Below are positions 1-11,929 of a stretch of 64,000 bases of DNA, piece by piece (position 1 is the stretch's first letter; each line of letters begins with the position of its first letter). Under the pieces are notes generated by a model, which was given only the letters and a program-made list of their open reading frames with translations, did no database searches and was not told the DNA's origin. This DNA comes from Chloroflexota bacterium (GTDB taxonomy: Bacteria > Chloroflexota > UBA6077 > FW602-bin22): positions 124,001 through 188,000 of the forward strand of contig SCUE01000037.1 of assembly GCA_004297775.1 (NCBI GenBank). Reading direction: 5' to 3'. The position numbers and the translations under genes were made by a program.

Positions 1-270
1 CTTGACCGCCGCGATCTTGCGCGCCATCGTCGCCGACGCGTACCCCTTCTCTTTGAGGAACTCGATGAACGCGTTGAGGCGCGGTTTTCCGACGCCGTTC
101 CAGTTGATGCTCTGGTCGCCAACGACCGACAGTGGGCGCCCTCCCGTGCGGTTTGCCCGGAGGAATTCATGAAGCTGTGTCAGGTCGTTCCGGTACGCGG
201 CGACCGTGTTCTCCGAACTTGCCCGTTCGCCAACCAGATACCCCAAGTAGCGATCTATGTCTGCCTGCAC
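1..270 (-). CDS. Xer-type tyrosine recombinase, N-terminal part (runs off the window)
   Basis: Reading leftwards from a GTG at 270-268, 90 codons stay open to the window edge. The peptide (starting VQADIDRYLGYLVGE, with SENTVAAYRNDLTQLHEF and ATMARKIAAVK) matches the SAM-like core-binding domain of XerC/XerD recombinases, which resolve chromosome dimers at dif. The catalytic domain with the R-H-R-Y residues lies outside the window. The start is set by an AGGAGG ribosome site at 280-275, four bases from the GTG. A 5-bp CCTCC/GGAGG hairpin (275-290) covers that site and might limit translation. It lies 79 bp downstream of mreB on the same strand. XerC versus XerD cannot be told from this part. 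Confidence 0.8.
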   Translation of the reverse strand, partial: MQADIDRYLGYLVGERASSENTVAAYRNDLTQLHEFLRANRTGGRPLSVVGDQSINWNGVGKPRLNAFIEFLKEKGYASATMARKIAAVK

Positions 271-349
271 AAGTCCTCCTCTGGCGGAGGGGATTCTGTT
301 GTCATATCCCTAAGGATCGGATAAACCGACCTGCAAACCCTATTAAGCG

Positions 350-1360
350 CTAGTTATCGACGACTGGCAGACTGCGCCGCAAAACGTCGATTCTCTCAAG
401 CGCCAGACCGGCGCCGATCGCGACGCAGGCCAACGGATTGTCCGCCACGTAGCACGGGACGCCGGTTTCGAGCGTGAGAAGTTTGTCCAGTCCGCGAAGG
501 CTCGCGCCGCCACCGGTCAAGATAATGCCCTTGTCGATGACGTCGGACGCCAACTCCGGCGGCGTCTGTTCGAGCACGCTCTTCGCTGCCGCGATGATCG
601 ACGTGAGCGGTTCGGCGATCGCCTCGCGCACCTCGCTCGATCGTATCGTGATCGTCTTCGGCAGGCCGCCGACCTGATCGCGGCCACGCACATCCATCGT
701 CAACTCTTGATCCATCGGCAATGCGGAGCCGATCTTGATCTTCACGTCCTCAGCCATCCGCTCGCCGATCATCAGGTTGTACTTACGCTTGATGTACGTC
801 GCGATGGCGTCATCCATCTTGTTGCCACCGACGCGAACCGACGTGCTGACGACAATCCCGTTCAGAGAGATGACCGCGGCCTCGGTCGTTCCACCGCCGA
901 TGTCGATCACCATGTTGCCGCTGGCGAGGTGGATGGGGATCTTTGCGCCGATCGCGGCCGCGAGAGGCTCCTCGATCAGCCAGGCGGTGCGCGCGCCCGC
1001 CTGAATCGTCGCGTCGTGAACCGCCCGTTGTTCGACGCTGGTGACGCCCGCGGGAATGCAGATCATAACGTCGGGCTTGAAGAGCGTGAAGCGGCCAGTC
1101 ACCTTCTGGATGAAGTACCGGAGCATCGCCTCGGTGATGACGTAATCGGCGATGACGCCGTCGCGCATCGGCCGCACGACCGTGATCGTGCCAGGCGTCC
1201 GCCCAAGCATCGCCTGCGCGTCGCGGCCGACCGCCATGATCGCATTTTCGGTGTTGGAGATTGCGACGACCGACGGCTCGGACAGCACGATGCCCTGGCC
1301 ACGCACGTAGACGAGAACGTTGGACGTGCCGAGATCGATGCCGATCTGCTTAGAAAACAT
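350..1360 (-). CDS. mreB: Rod shape-determining protein MreB
   Basis: 336-residue bacterial actin homologue that forms membrane-bound filaments guiding lateral wall synthesis. The phosphate-1 motif IGIDLGTSN is at residues 6-14, the phosphate-2 motif DIGGGTTE at about 153-160, and the C-terminus carries the adenosine loop [15 protein letters not shown] chose the ATG at 1360 because the protein then begins with the usual short [12 protein letters not shown]; the longer open frame upstream has no similarity to MreB and overlaps murA. It is the last gene before the recombinase in the atp-murA-mreB run. Length is typical of the family. Confidence 0.95.
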   Translation of the reverse strand: MFSKQIGIDLGTSNVLVYVRGQGIVLSEPSVVAISNTENAIMAVGRDAQAMLGRTPGTITVVRPMRDGVIADYVITEAMLRYFIQKVTGRFTLFKPDVMICIPAGVTSVEQRAVHDATIQAGARTAWLIEEPLAAAIGAKIPIHLASGNMVIDIGGGTTEAAVISLNGIVVSTSVRVGGNKMDDAIATYIKRKYNLMIGERMAEDVKIKIGSALPMDQELTMDVRGRDQVGGLPKTITIRSSEVREAIAEPLTSIIAAAKSVLEQTPPELASDVIDKGIILTGGGASLRGLDKLLTLETGVPCYVADNPLACVAIGAGLALERIDVLRRSLPVVDN

Positions 1361-1397
1361 TGGATGGAGTCCTGGACGCGAGTTGCTTAGGAAAAGT

Positions 1398-2693
1398 CTA
1401 GTTGTGACTTGCTCGCGCTGGCTCGCGAACCCGGACTCTCTCGATGCGTGCGCCCAGATTCCGCAACTTTCCGTCGAGCTGCTCGTAGCCCCGGTCGATG
1501 TGGTGGATGTCCGAGATCTCGGTTTCGCCATCCGCGACCAATCCGGCCAGGATGAGGGCCGCGCCAGCTCGAAGGTCTCCCGCGCGTGTCTCCGCGCCGT
1601 GCAACTGGCTCGGGCCGTCGATGTGCGCGGTCTGACCGCCGGATGTCCGGATGTCTGCCCCGAGCTTTCGAAGCTCGGAAACATAGCCGAGACGATCGTC
1701 GAAGACGCGCTCGTGGACGAAGCTGGTGCCTTCAGCCTGGGTGAGGAGCGCGGCGAAGCACGCTTGCAGATCCGTTGGGAATCCAGGATATGGCAGGGTC
1801 TGAAGCTCGCAGGCGCGCAAATGTCCGTTCGCCCGCACGCGCACCCAGTTGTCGCCCTCCTCGATCACACCGCCGACATCGGCCAGCTTATGCGTGACTG
1901 GCTCCAGATGGGCGACGTTGACGTCGTGGAGCGTGACATCGCCACCAGTCATCAGTCCGGCGATGGCGAATGTGCCCGCCTCGATGCGATCCGACAAGCA
2001 CCGCAGATGAACACCGTACAGTTCGCCGACGCCCTCGATCTCAATGAGGCTCGAACCGGCGCCGCGGATCTTCGCGCCCATCCGCACCAGACACTCCGCC
2101 AGCGCGACGACCTCGGGTTCGGTTGACGCGTGCTTGATGATCGTGCGTCCCTTGGCGAGGCACGCGGCCATCAGCAGATTCTCGGTTCCGGTGTGGCTCG
2201 GGTAATCGAGATAGAGACGCTGCCCGACCAACCGGTCGGCCGTGAACTTGTAGACGCCGTCCTCTTCGCGACAGGTCGCTCCCATCGCGGTGAAGCCCTT
2301 GATATCGACGTTCACCGGACGGCGTCCGATCGCGCACCCGCCCGGCGCCGGGGCGATCCCCTGTCCGACGCGAGCCAGGAGGGGACCCATCGTCAAGAAC
2401 GATGCGCGCATCGCGGTGGCGTGCTCGCCATCGATCGTGAACGAACGCAGATCTGCCGAGCGAATACGCACGCGGTGCGCCGACTCGTCGAGGTCAATCT
2501 TCACCCCGAGGCTGCCCAAGAGCGCCAGCATGCGCCGGATGTCTTCGATCAACGGGAGGTTATCGAGGACGACTTCCTCGCGCGTAAGGAGCGCGGCCGC
2601 CAGAATCGGCAGCGCCGCGTTCTTCGAGCCGGAGATCTGCACCGCGCCGCGAAGCGGGACGCCGCCTCTCACGACGAAACGATCTCCGCTCAT
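1398..2693 (-). CDS. murA: UDP-N-acetylglucosamine 1-carboxyvinyltransferase
   Basis: 431 residues. MurA transfers enolpyruvate from phosphoenolpyruvate to UDP-GlcNAc in the first committed step of peptidoglycan synthesis, in the cytoplasm. The substrate-binding Lys is in SGSKNAALP (K24), and the loop Cys that fosfomycin alkylates is present in [10 protein letters not shown] (C120), so it is a fosfomycin-targetable form rather than a Cys-to-Asp variant. It follows atpC by 30 bp and precedes mreB by 37 bp, all on the minus strand, probably one transcript. The other wall-precursor genes of the window sit at 40-49 kb. Confidence 0.96.
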   Translation of the reverse strand: MSGDRFVVRGGVPLRGAVQISGSKNAALPILAAALLTREEVVLDNLPLIEDIRRMLALLGSLGVKIDLDESAHRVRIRSADLRSFTIDGEHATAMRASFLTMGPLLARVGQGIAPAPGGCAIGRRPVNVDIKGFTAMGATCREEDGVYKFTADRLVGQRLYLDYPSHTGTENLLMAACLAKGRTIIKHASTEPEVVALAECLVRMGAKIRGAGSSLIEIEGVGELYGVHLRCLSDRIEAGTFAIAGLMTGGDVTLHDVNVAHLEPVTHKLADVGGVIEEGDNWVRVRANGHLRACELQTLPYPGFPTDLQACFAALLTQAEGTSFVHERVFDDRLGYVSELRKLGADIRTSGGQTAHIDGPSQLHGAETRAGDLRAGAALILAGLVADGETEISDIHHIDRGYEQLDGKLRNLGARIERVRVREPARASHN

Positions 2694-2723
2694 AGCGCGC
2701 CCTCCCGGTTCTCCCTCGTCAGT

Positions 2724-3149
2724 CTACCCCGCCAAGGGACCGCCGCGCCGCCTGCGCGCGACTTTCAAACGGACCCGTGATCTACGAAGCGCCGACGCGG
2801 CGGCCGGCAAATCAGTCAAGCGCGAGCGATCCGCCATCAGTGCGCTCGCGCGCTGTTCGGCGGCTTGAGCCCGCGCGACGTCGATCTCCTCGGCGCGTTC
2901 GGCCGAATCGGCCAGGACGCGCACGTGGGAATCGTGGACCTCGACGAAGCCACCCGACACGGCGAGATTAACCTCGACCCCACGCCGAGTCACGCGCAGT
3001 TCGCCCGGGCGTAGGAGTGTGATGAGCGACGCGTGCCGGGGCAGGATCGTCAACTCTCCGTCCGCGCCCGGGATCGTCACCTTGGCGACGTCATCCTCGG
3101 TCAGGATCAATCGTTCCGCGGTGACGATCTCGAGTCGCAACGACGCCAC
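2724..3149 (-). CDS. atpC: ATP synthase F1 subunit epsilon
   Basis: 141 residues. The N-terminal beta-sandwich (RLEIVTAERLILTEDDVAKV ... GADGELTILPRHASLI) is the typical epsilon domain, followed by a helical hairpin (AERAEEIDVARAQAAEQRAS) that in the family inhibits ATP hydrolysis. The C-terminus is basic (RRSRVRLKVARRRRGG), a slightly unusual tail. It starts 2 bp after the atpD stop codon, as expected for the last gene of the atp operon, and is followed by murA. Confidence 0.93.
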   Translation of the reverse strand: MASLRLEIVTAERLILTEDDVAKVTIPGADGELTILPRHASLITLLRPGELRVTRRGVEVNLAVSGGFVEVHDSHVRVLADSAERAEEIDVARAQAAEQRASALMADRSRLTDLPAAASALRRSRVRLKVARRRRGGPLAG

Positions 3150-3151
3150 GT

Positions 3152-4597
<1,446 letters not shown>

Positions 4598-5470
4598 CTA
4601 GCTGGCCGCGCGCAGCGCTTCGGCGCCGCTCGCGATTTCGAGAATCTCTTTGGTGATACCGGCCTGTCGGGCCTTGTTGTACGTGAGCGTGAGCGAACGA
4701 ACGATGTCCTTGGCATTCTCCGTCGCGTTGTGCATCGCGACCATGCGCGCGGCATGCTCGCTCGCGTTCGCTTCCAAGAGCGCCTGGTAAATCTGCACTT
4801 CGACGTGCCGTGGCAAGACTGCCGCCAGAACTTCGTCCGGGCTCGGCTCGAAGAGGAAGTCGCCGTAACGCTGCCCCGCCGCCGCGCTAATCGTCGGCTC
4901 GATCGGCAACAGTTGGATCCGAATCGGCCGCTGAGTCGTCATCGAATGGAAGCGCGCGAAGATCAACGTCACCTCGTCGGTCATCCCGGTCACGAAGTGG
5001 TCGGTGACGAGCCGTGCGATCGGCGCCACCTCGGCGATCGAAGGCCGTGCGCCAATGCCGGAGAACTCGGCGATGACATTGCGTCCGCGGCGCGCCATCC
5101 AGTCGCGTCCCTTCCGACCGACCGCGACGATCGCCGGGTTGTCCCTCTCCGCAACGAATCCCGCGCCGGCGCGAAGGAGGTTGCCAACCAGCGAGCCGGT
5201 CAGACCGCGATCTGGGGTTACGAAGAGCAGTGTCGAGTGCCGCACCGGCCGCCGCTGCAAGAGCGGGTGGGGCGTGTCCCCTTGACTCTGGGCGCGTGTG
5301 CTGAGGACGCCGATCAGATCGGCCAGTTGTTCGGCGTACGGACGACTCGCCAGCGCATTCTGTTGGGCGCGACGCAGCTTCGCCGCCGACACCATCTCCA
5401 TCGCCTTGGTGATCTGAGAGGTGTTACGGATCGAGCGGATACGCCGCCGGATCTCACGGGCGCTCGGCAT
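4598..5470 (-). CDS. atpG: ATP synthase F1 subunit gamma
   Basis: 290 residues. The central rotary stalk: the conserved N-terminal helix REIRRRIRSIRNTSQITKAMEMVSAAK (given here in part) and the C-terminal helix ending SLTLTYNKARQAGITKEILEI form the coiled coil that turns inside the alpha3beta3 ring. The gene starts one base after the atpA stop codon, which implies translational coupling. Nothing in it is unusual. Confidence 0.95.
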   Translation of the reverse strand: MPSAREIRRRIRSIRNTSQITKAMEMVSAAKLRRAQQNALASRPYAEQLADLIGVLSTRAQSQGDTPHPLLQRRPVRHSTLLFVTPDRGLTGSLVGNLLRAGAGFVAERDNPAIVAVGRKGRDWMARRGRNVIAEFSGIGARPSIAEVAPIARLVTDHFVTGMTDEVTLIFARFHSMTTQRPIRIQLLPIEPTISAAAGQRYGDFLFEPSPDEVLAAVLPRHVEVQIYQALLEANASEHAARMVAMHNATENAKDIVRSLTLTYNKARQAGITKEILEIASGAEALRAAS

Positions 5471-5471
5471 A

Positions 5472-6980
5472 CTAGTACGGCACGCTCGACTTGAACTCGT
5501 CGAGCGCCTTGCGCAGCCCCGTCGTGAGATCGTCGTCGAGCGCGCCCTTGACGCTCAGTGACTCGAGCCACTGTGGGTGGTTCGTGTCGAGGAACGCGTG
5601 GAATCCGCGCTCAAACGCCTGTACCCGATCGACTGGGACGTCGTCCAGATGGCCATTCGTGACCGCGTAGATGATCGCGACCTGTTTCTCCATGATCAGC
5701 GGCTGGTACTGGAGTTGCTTGAACACCTCGGTGATACGAGCGCCGCGATCGAGCTGTCGGCGGGTCGACGCATCCAACTCCGAGCCGAACTGGGAGAACG
5801 CGGCCAACTCGCGATATTGGGCAAACTCCAAGCGCATTCGACCGGCAACCTGTCTCATCGCGCGTCGCTGTGCGGCCGAGCCAACCCGACTGACCGAGAG
5901 ACCAACGTTGATGGCCGGGCGAACACCGGCATAGAACAGATCGGACTCGAGGTAGATCTGGCCATCGGTAATCGAGATGACGTTCGTCGGAATGTATGCC
6001 GACACATCGTTCGCCTGCGTCTCGATGATCGGCAGGGCCGTCAGAGACCCACCACCGTTATCCTCATTCAAGCGACAGGCGCGTTCGAGCAAGCGTGAGT
6101 GCAGGTAGAAGACGTCGCCTGGATACGCCTCGCGTCCTGGCGGCCGACGCAACAAAAGCGACATCTGGCGGTAGGCCCAAGCGTGCTTCGTCAGGTCATC
6201 GTAGATAATGAGCGCGTCCTTGCCCTGATCGAGGAAGTATTCGCCCATGGCGCATCCGGCGTACGGCGCGAGGTACTGCAGCGCCGCCGGCTCGGTCGCG
6301 CTCGCATTCACCACAATCGTGTTGTCGAGCACACCGTGTCGCTCCAGAATGCCGACCACCTGAGCGACCTTCGACGCCTTCTGGCCGACGGCGACGTAGA
6401 TGCAGACGACATCGCCCTTCCTCTGATTGATGATCGCGTCGATCGCGACGGCGCTCTTGCCGGTGCCGCGGTCGCCGATGATCAGTTCACGCTGGCCGCG
6501 GCCGATCGCGAGCATTGAGTCGATCGCCTTGATGCCGGTTGACATCGGCCTATCGACCGACTTGCGCGTCGTGACGTTCGGCGCGATCCGTTCGACCGGC
6601 CGGCGCTCGCTCGTCACGATCGGTCCCTTGCCGTCGATTGGCTCCCCAAGAGCGTTGACAACGCGGCCCATGAGCACGTCACCGACCGGCACGTCCGCCA
6701 CACGACCGGTCGAGCGAACCTCATCGCCCTCCTTGATGCCGGTCTCCTCGCCGAGCAGAACCGCGCCAACCGTATCTTCTTCCAGGTTGAGCGCCAGGCC
6801 GTATACGCCATTGGAAAATGCGAGCAATTCGCCAGAAACGGCGTCGCTCAAGCCGTAGATACGGGCGACTCCATCGTGAACTTCGATCACCGAGCCGACG
6901 TTCGTCGTCCGCGTCTGGGCGCCAAAGTTCTGGATGCGATCCTTGAGAATGTTCGTGATCTCTTCCGCGCGAACGACCAT
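5472..6980 (-). CDS. atpA: ATP synthase F1 subunit alpha
   Basis: 502 residues, the regulatory nucleotide-binding partner of the beta subunit. The P-loop GDRGTGKS lies at about residues 169-176 and the alpha signature [17 protein letters not shown] is present. The ATG at 6980 ([16 protein letters not shown]) is the family start; the open frame continues 21 codons further upstream but there it overlaps atpH. It sits between atpH (13 bp) and atpG (1 bp). Confidence 0.96.
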   Translation of the reverse strand: MVVRAEEITNILKDRIQNFGAQTRTTNVGSVIEVHDGVARIYGLSDAVSGELLAFSNGVYGLALNLEEDTVGAVLLGEETGIKEGDEVRSTGRVADVPVGDVLMGRVVNALGEPIDGKGPIVTSERRPVERIAPNVTTRKSVDRPMSTGIKAIDSMLAIGRGQRELIIGDRGTGKSAVAIDAIINQRKGDVVCIYVAVGQKASKVAQVVGILERHGVLDNTIVVNASATEPAALQYLAPYAGCAMGEYFLDQGKDALIIYDDLTKHAWAYRQMSLLLRRPPGREAYPGDVFYLHSRLLERACRLNEDNGGGSLTALPIIETQANDVSAYIPTNVISITDGQIYLESDLFYAGVRPAINVGLSVSRVGSAAQRRAMRQVAGRMRLEFAQYRELAAFSQFGSELDASTRRQLDRGARITEVFKQLQYQPLIMEKQVAIIYAVTNGHLDDVPVDRVQAFERGFHAFLDTNHPQWLESLSVKGALDDDLTTGLRKALDEFKSSVPY

Positions 6981-6993
6981 CGGTCGGACTCTC

Positions 6994-7524
6994 CTACGTG
7001 AGCTGGTCGCGAAGCGCCGCCAGGCGCCCGGCCACACTGCCATTGATTAGCGTATCGCCCATGCGAGCCACGACCCCGCCGAGAATGGTGGGATCGACCC
7101 GGCGTGTCACGATCACCCGCTTGCCGGTGACGCCACCGAGCAGCGTCTCCACCCGTCCCGCCTCGTGATCGGAGATCGGAACCGCGGTCGTGATCGCGGC
7201 CTCGATGATGCCATTGTGTTCGTTGACGAGGGTCTGGAAAGCGCGCACGATCGTGCCGAGCAATTCGACGCGACCGTTGTCGACCAGAACCTTGAGGAAA
7301 TTGCGCGGCATCTCGCGCGCGGACTGGAACGCCGCGTCGACGATGTCAAGCTTGGCCGCGGTCGGGACGCGCGGTGCAGACAGCACGGCCGCCACCGAGG
7401 GCTCGGCGAGCGCAGAGTCCGCAACGCGCAAATCGGACAGCCAGTCATCCAATGACTCGCCGCGCTCGATCGCCAACTCGAAAATCGCCCGCGCGTACCG
7501 CCGAGCGACCGACTCACCTGCCAT
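6994..7524 (-). CDS. atpH: ATP synthase F1 subunit delta
   Basis: 176 residues. The delta (OSCP-like) subunit joins F1 to the peripheral stalk. The N-terminus [20 protein letters not shown] is the classic delta start and the C-terminal [20 protein letters not shown] matches the family signature region. It lies between atpF and atpA in the standard order, with a gap of 30 bp after atpF. Confidence 0.93.
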   Translation of the reverse strand: MAGESVARRYARAIFELAIERGESLDDWLSDLRVADSALAEPSVAAVLSAPRVPTAAKLDIVDAAFQSAREMPRNFLKVLVDNGRVELLGTIVRAFQTLVNEHNGIIEAAITTAVPISDHEAGRVETLLGGVTGKRVIVTRRVDPTILGGVVARMGDTLINGSVAGRLAALRDQLT

Positions 7525-7554
7525 TGCCCCGCCTTCGTTCAGATACCGAGCGCG

Positions 7555-8052
7555 CTAATTGCGCGCCGCGCCAGCCTCATTGAGCACCCGCTCGATGAGA
7601 TCGACGTGCTGCTTCTCGTCGAGCGCTCGCTCGACGACGCGGCTCGCCGCGAGGATCGCCAATCCAGCAACCTCTTGTCGCAATTGCGTGCGCGCCAGTT
7701 CCGATTCACGCTGGATCTGTTCGCGCGCACGTGTCAGGAATGCCTCCGCTTCCCGGCCCGCCTTCTCCTGCGCCTCGGTGTGGATCCGCTGCGCAATCTG
7801 ATTGGCATTCGCCACGATCTGCTGGCCTTCGCGCCGGGCCTCAGTCAATCGCTCCTGGAACTCCCGCTCCATCCGCTCGGCGTCCGACTTCACCTGCTCG
7901 GCTTTGTCGAGGCTTTCCCGAATGCGCTCGGCTCTCGAATCAAGAGCGCCGATCACACGCGGAAAGAGAAACTTGGAGAGCAGGAAAAGCAAGATCCCGA
8001 AGTTGACGAGCTGGGCGATCAGGCCCTGAACATTGATCCCCAGTTGATCCAC
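7555..8052 (-). CDS. atpF: ATP synthase Fo subunit b
   Basis: 165 residues. An N-terminal membrane helix (LIAQLVNFGILLFLLSKFLF, residues about 10-29) is followed by a long charged coiled coil with the usual RAERIRESLDKAEQ pattern. This is the peripheral stalk that holds the alpha3beta3 head still. Only one b gene is visible, so a homodimer is expected. It starts 10 bp after atpE. Confidence 0.93.
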   Translation of the reverse strand: MDQLGINVQGLIAQLVNFGILLFLLSKFLFPRVIGALDSRAERIRESLDKAEQVKSDAERMEREFQERLTEARREGQQIVANANQIAQRIHTEAQEKAGREAEAFLTRAREQIQRESELARTQLRQEVAGLAILAASRVVERALDEKQHVDLIERVLNEAGAARN

Positions 8053-8062
8053 GAGTCCGCCC

Positions 8063-9339
<1,277 letters not shown>

Positions 9340-9350
9340 AGAGCCCCCGT

Positions 9351-9614
9351 CTACGACCTCTTAGATTGACCCGCGCCGGCTCTCGATTCGATTCGACGCA
9401 GGGACTTCGTAATTTTTCTGTAGACCACCCCGAGTGCGACGTGGGCGGCTACCGTCGCGGAAATCAGTATCGCAATCGGCCGCGACTCAAGCACGGCATC
9501 AATCGCCAAACCACCAACTAGCCCCGCCCCGAGGATCGCCACGACGAGAATCGCCAGCCAGACGAACGACGGCCGGTCGCTCTCGGGTCGCACCACTACA
9601 GGGTCGGAACCCAC
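9351..9614 (-). CDS. AtpI/AtpZ-like small membrane protein of the ATP synthase operon
   Basis: 87 residues with two predicted membrane helices (FVWLAILVVAILGAGLVGGL and AILISATVAAHVALGVVY) and a basic C-terminus. Position as first gene of the atp operon, size and topology match the AtpI/AtpZ group, which in studied bacteria helps assemble the c-ring or handle Mg2+. Sequence similarity in this group is weak, so the call rests mostly on context. The start is GTG at 9614, with a promoter just upstream giving a very short leader. Confidence 0.7.
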   Translation of the reverse strand: MGSDPVVVRPESDRPSFVWLAILVVAILGAGLVGGLAIDAVLESRPIAILISATVAAHVALGVVYRKITKSLRRIESRAGAGQSKRS

Positions 9615-9626
9615 AACGCGACCCGG

Positions 9627-9655
9627 AGTATAGACACGGGTCCGGGCCGTCGCAA
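9627..9655 (-). promoter_or_regulatory. Promoter of the atp operon
   Basis: On the minus strand TTGCGA (9655-9650) and TATACT (9632-9627) are separated by 17 bp. Transcription should start near 9620, only about six bases before the GTG of the first atp gene, so the leader is nearly absent. Confidence 0.65.
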
Positions 9656-9672
9656 CACGCGCCGTCTCGATT

Positions 9673-9689
9673 CGGGTTGTCCCAACCCG
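9673..9689. promoter_or_regulatory. Inverted repeat between divergent promoters
   Basis: CGGGTTG and CAACCCG are perfect complements separated by TCC. The repeat overlaps the -35 element of the rightward promoter at 9677-9705 and lies behind the atp promoter, so it could be an operator. No regulator is identified. Confidence 0.4.
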
Positions 9690-9705
9690 GCACCTCCACT
9701 ATGAT
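9677..9705 (+). promoter_or_regulatory. Promoter of the candidate structured RNA
   Basis: TTGTCC (9677-9682) and TATGAT (9700-9705) are exactly 17 bp apart. The start point should be near 9712. It points towards the structured region at 9712-9889 and the NYN gene. Confidence 0.6.
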
Positions 9706-9711
9706 CGGATT

Positions 9712-9889
9712 GGCTTGGAGAGTGGTCGGCCGTCGGACCCGCGTTTTGCGGTGTCTTGGACAAGTGAGGCCGGCGCCACCGCGCAATGTCAGGCGTCGTC
9801 GCCCGCGCTCGCCACGGGAATAACTGTGGATGCAGCGATTGTCAAAGGGATGACACGACGCCGCGCGCAGTGGCGGCATCCGCCTTTTT
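9712..9889 (+). ncRNA. Candidate structured non-coding RNA or leader, about 178 nt
   Basis: A promoter stands in front and a terminator-like hairpin closes the region (GGCGG-CAT-CCGCC at 9872-9884, then TTTTT). Inside, several helices can form: CCGC/GCGG hairpin near 9739-9752 extended by GAC/GUC; an 8-bp pairing GGCGUCGU (9792-9799) with ACGACGCC (9855-9862) that encloses two hairpins, CCACGG/CUGUGG (9812-9829) and UGUCA/UGACA (9840-9855, one base competing). I see no convincing reading frame. I do not recognise the family: it is not a T-box, SRP, RNase P or tmRNA. It may be an independent small RNA or a riboswitch-like leader of the NYN gene, whose start codon is 92 bp past the terminator. 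Confidence 0.5.
9872..9889 (+). terminator. Intrinsic terminator
   Basis: Five-bp GC stem GGCGG/CCGCC with loop CAT followed directly by TTTTT. It ends the candidate RNA at 9712. Confidence 0.6.
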
Positions 9890-9980
9890 GACGGGTCCGA
9901 CCATGATGCCGGCACTGCCGGCGGTTGACGAGCGCGCCGACTTGGCCAGGCGCCTCGCACCAGAGAAAGGACTATTCAGA

Positions 9981-11901
9981 CATGGCCGCAGAAAGCGGAT
10001 TCGTTGCCCTCTTTATCGATTGGGACAATATTGCCATCTCGACCGCCTCCGATGGAGGCGGACCCCCTGACGTCAAGCGCATCGTGCAGGTCGCGCAGTC
10101 CTACGGACCGGTGTTGACCGCTCGCGCCTATGCCGAGTGGGGCATCACGAGCGATCGTCTGGCCGTCTATCGCGCCGGCGTCGAACCCGTCTATGCCCCA
10201 ACCTTCCGCTACGAGGCGGAGATCCCGGGTCAACCGCCGCGCGGCAAGAGCCTGGCCGATCCCTGCTTGGTCGCCGACTGCGTGGACACACTCCATCTGC
10301 ACCCACGTGTATCGACGTTCGTGCTCGTGTCGGGTGACAAAGACCTCATTCCCGTTGTGCGGCTTGCCCAGATGCGCGGCAAGAAGGTCGTCGTGATCGG
10401 TCCCGACCAGGTCGCGGCGGTTCTACGCGACATGGCCGATGAATACGTTCCCTATCGCGGCATCGTCACCCACGCCGAGCCACGCGTCGCATCGGTCCGT
10501 GCCGAAGTCACCGAGCTTGGTCTGCGCCGCCGCCGCCGAGGCCGAGGCCACGGTCCGCTCGATGTCGGCGGCGAGACTGCCGCGCCCTCGACCGAAACGA
10601 CCGCCGAGCCCACGCTGGCGCCCCAGGTCGAAGCCTCTCCGCCACCAGCGGCGCCTCGCCACGAGCGACGCGAACGGCGCGGATTCATGGACCGAGCCGG
10701 AGTCTTCCGCGCCCGATCCACGCCGGCCCCGGTCGAGTCCGAGTCGGCGCCCGCGTCAGGCGAGCCGATCGACGAGGCGCCGATTCCCGCGCAGCCGACG
10801 ACAGTCATGCCAGAGCCAACGCCGATCGTTACTGCGACACCGAGCGCGCCAGCTGCGCCAGCGACGCCCGAACATACGCGATCGCCTGAGGACCTATTCG
10901 CTCGCATCTCCACGATTCTGCGCGAGCGCCTGCACATCGGCCGGCCGCGCATGCGCGCGACCAATCTGAAGGACTATCTCATCGCCGCCGACGCCGCGTT
11001 CAGTGAGAAAGCGTACGGCTTCGCGACGTTCCGCGATGCCCTCGCCGCGGCCGATAGATCGGGCACGATCGCGCTCGCTCAGGAGGGCAGCGTTCAGTGG
11101 ATCACGCTCGGGTCGGCGACATCGGGCGGCGCTCCAGCGACGACGCCGATCGTCACCGCGACGGTGCCCCCACCGGCCGCCGTTCTCAAGCCCGCCGAGG
11201 CGAGGGTCGTGCCTCCGACTCCGCCGCCGACGCGATTGGAGGTCTCGGATCGCGAGGCGATCGCCGGGCTTACCGCACTGCGTGATGCGGGGAGACTGTT
11301 GACTCAGGGTCTCGTGACTAGCACGCTGTCATCCTTGCTGGCCTCCCACGGCCTCGCCGACGGGTTGGAGGACGCCACGCGCGGCTTGTTCGATCATCTC
11401 GTCGCCAATGGCTTGATGCGGGTCGATCACGAACCGCGTGACGTCGAAGTGAACGGCACGCACCATCGATTGCGGCTCTGCGAGATTGTCGAGACGGCAG
11501 TCAACGCAGATGCGGTCTCCGACGATGGCTGTGCTTCATCCGGCGTCGTCGCCGGCGATGGCCCCTCTGCGCCGGCCGAGGCCGCCGAGGATTCGACGCC
11601 GTCGTCGTCGCCGCGCGGAGGCGCACGCCGAAGGCCGCGGGCGACCGAGATCCCGGCGAACGTGCTCGACGCGCTCGTCGTCGCCGTTGGTGAAAGCATC
11701 GTGCCCGACCGCGGCACGGCCGGTGCCGCTGGCGTCAAGTCACGTCTGACGCGAGCGATCTCTGATTTTGACGAGGGTAACTACGGCTTCTCAAAGTTCA
11801 AGGACTTCCTGCTCGCGGCTGAGAAGGCCGGCCGGATCCGCGTCGAGATCGCTGGCGCGGCCACGCGCGTCGGCCTTCCCGGCGGCGCCCAGCCAGCGTG
11901 A
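9981..11901 (+). CDS. NYN-domain protein with OST-HTH/LOTUS domains
   Basis: 639 residues. Residues about 1-150 form an NYN (PIN-like) ribonuclease domain of the LabA/DUF88 group: [13 protein letters not shown] and [15 protein letters not shown] supply the acidic residues of the metal site. At least two OST-HTH (LOTUS) modules follow, [19 protein letters not shown] ... [12 protein letters not shown] and [14 protein letters not shown] ... [18 protein letters not shown], joined by Pro/Ala-rich linkers; a third winged-helix-like segment lies between. In known proteins this pairing suggests RNA binding coupled to RNA cleavage. The ATG at 9981 has AAAGGA ten bases upstream. It is followed 28 bp later by guaA. 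The RNA target is unknown. Confidence 0.8.
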
Positions 11902-11929
11902 CGCGTCGCTAGGGCAGCGCGGAGGCGCT

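Noticed and set aside
9712-9889. 6S RNA
   Set aside because: Length and end (GGCGGCATC) invite the comparison, but the helices form separate branches instead of the single long rod with a central bubble.
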